From Sphingoaurantiacus capsulatus (GTDB taxonomy: Bacteria; Pseudomonadota; Alphaproteobacteria; Sphingomonadales; Sphingomonadaceae): 64,000 bases of DNA. Numbering within the stretch: position 1 is the first letter of the stretch; every line of letters begins with the position of its first letter. This document shows, in pieces, positions 63,405 to 64,000 of this stretch. A program made the translations under genes and the position numbers. Below the pieces are notes generated by a model. That model was not told the origin of the DNA and did not search any database. It worked only from the letters and a program-made list of their open reading frames with translations. The stretch is taken from the NCBI RefSeq assembly GCF_042648405.1, contig NZ_JBHRXV010000010.1, positions 1 to 64,000 of the forward strand, given 5' to 3'.

Positions 63405-64000
63405 ATGACGATGTTCGACGAATGGCGCGCAAGGTCGCCCTATTATGACGAGAGCCACGAGGCGGTGGCGCAGTCGGTACGGCGCTTCGTCGAGCGCGAG
63501 GTAACGCCCCACATCGACGCCTGGGAGGATGCGCGCGAGCTGCCGCGCGAGCTTCACAGAAAGGCGGCGGAGGCGGGCATCCTCGGCCTCGGCTACCCGG
63601 AGGAATATGGCGGCCACTCCGAGGGCTTCGACATCTTCCACTCGCTCGTCCAGTCGGAGGAGCTGGCGCGGCCCGGCGCGGGCGGGCTCACCGCGTCGCT
63701 GATGACGCACGGCATCGGGCTGCCGCCGATCCTGAAGATGGGGTCGGAGGAAATGAAGCGGCGGATCGCGCCGGAGGTGCTGGCGGGCGAGAAGATCATC
63801 GCGCTCGGCATCACCGAGCCGTCGGGCGGGTCGGACGTCGCGCAGCTGAAGACGCGCGCCGAGAAGGTCGGCAACAAATATGTCGTCAACGGCTCCAAGA
63901 TGTTCATCACCAGCGGGATGCGCGCCGACTATTACACGGTGGCGGTGCGCACCGGCGGGGCGGGGATGGGCGGCATCTCGCTGATGCTGATCGAGAAGGA
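63405..64000 (+). CDS. Acyl-CoA dehydrogenase (5' part, cut by the window edge)
   Basis: At least 198 codons from the ATG at 63405; the rest lies beyond the window. The protein opens MTMFDEWRARSPYYDESHEA and contains the acyl-CoA dehydrogenase N-terminal helical domain (VRRFVEREVTPHIDAWEDAR, then GILGLGYPEEYGG) and the start of the FAD/substrate sheet (ALGITEPSGGSDVAQLKTRA and NGSKMFITSGMRADYYTVAV). These FAD enzymes oxidise acyl-CoA thioesters at the alpha-beta bond. It is divergent from the S9C peptidase gene, with 63 bp between. Confidence 0.93.
   Translation, partial: MTMFDEWRARSPYYDESHEAVAQSVRRFVEREVTPHIDAWEDARELPRELHRKAAEAGILGLGYPEEYGGHSEGFDIFHSLVQSEELARPGAGGLTASLMTHGIGLPPILKMGSEEMKRRIAPEVLAGEKIIALGITEPSGGSDVAQLKTRAEKVGNKYVVNGSKMFITSGMRADYYTVAVRTGGAGMGGISLMLIEK

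Overview
The window reads as chromosome of an alphaproteobacterium of the Sphingomonas group (Sphingomonadales). It is very GC-rich, has a long division and cell-wall (dcw) cluster in alphaproteobacterial order, a meso-DAP type MurE, a CpdR-type response regulator next to tRNA-Val, a dgt-argS-SPOR-nagZ-scpAB-tatABC block, and several exported DUF885 and S9 peptidases, a protein set common in sphingomonads. This assignment rests on protein content, not on an rRNA gene; none is present. I see no prophage, transposase gene or CRISPR array.

Layout: 1-11481 is mixed housekeeping: a Tat-exported dienelactone hydrolase, clpA with its own terminator, a class A acid phosphatase, an exported protein of unknown function that seems to start at CTG, a thiolase coupled to a lipoprotein solute-binding protein, an ArsR-type repressor with a palindrome over its start, a flavin reductase, cysK, and a two-gene unknown membrane operon whose second gene also seems to start at CTG. 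11482-11865 is the control region of the dcw cluster: a DnaA-box match, a helically phased CCC array that looks like MraZ boxes, and a structured leader. 11866-30222 is the cluster itself, mraZ-rsmH-ftsL-ftsI-murE-murF-mraY-murD-ftsW-murG-murC-murB-ddl-ftsQ-ftsA-ftsZ, all on one strand, mostly joined by 1- or 4-base overlaps, supplying peptidoglycan precursor synthesis and the divisome from one locus. Directly after the ftsZ stop lies a 269-bp nested palindromic element and a double hairpin terminator.

30552-45219 holds a small secreted protein, a DUF885 metallopeptidase candidate, an AMACR-like racemase/CoA-transferase operon with a TPR-SPOR protein and dGTPase, a lower-GC unknown gene, argS, a SPOR protein, nagZ, scpAB (chromosome condensation), tatABC (folded protein export) and a succinate-semialdehyde dehydrogenase. 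A 160-bp inverted repeat sits between nagZ and scpA and appears to supply the scpA ribosome-binding site.

45220-53750 is accessory in character: a strong terminator with a possible small RNA in front of it, a dispersed palindrome, an N-formylglutamate amidohydrolase divergent from cpdR, tRNA-Val(GAC), a RelE-type toxin with an Xre antitoxin, a copper-resistance operon (small Cys protein, copA, copB), and an amino-acid permease/aminotransferase pair. 53751-64000 is rich in exported peptidases (two more DUF885-like proteins, an S9B and an S9C serine peptidase), with an extensin-like lipoprotein, a LOG-family enzyme, a second copy of the dispersed palindrome, and the first part of an acyl-CoA dehydrogenase cut by the window edge.
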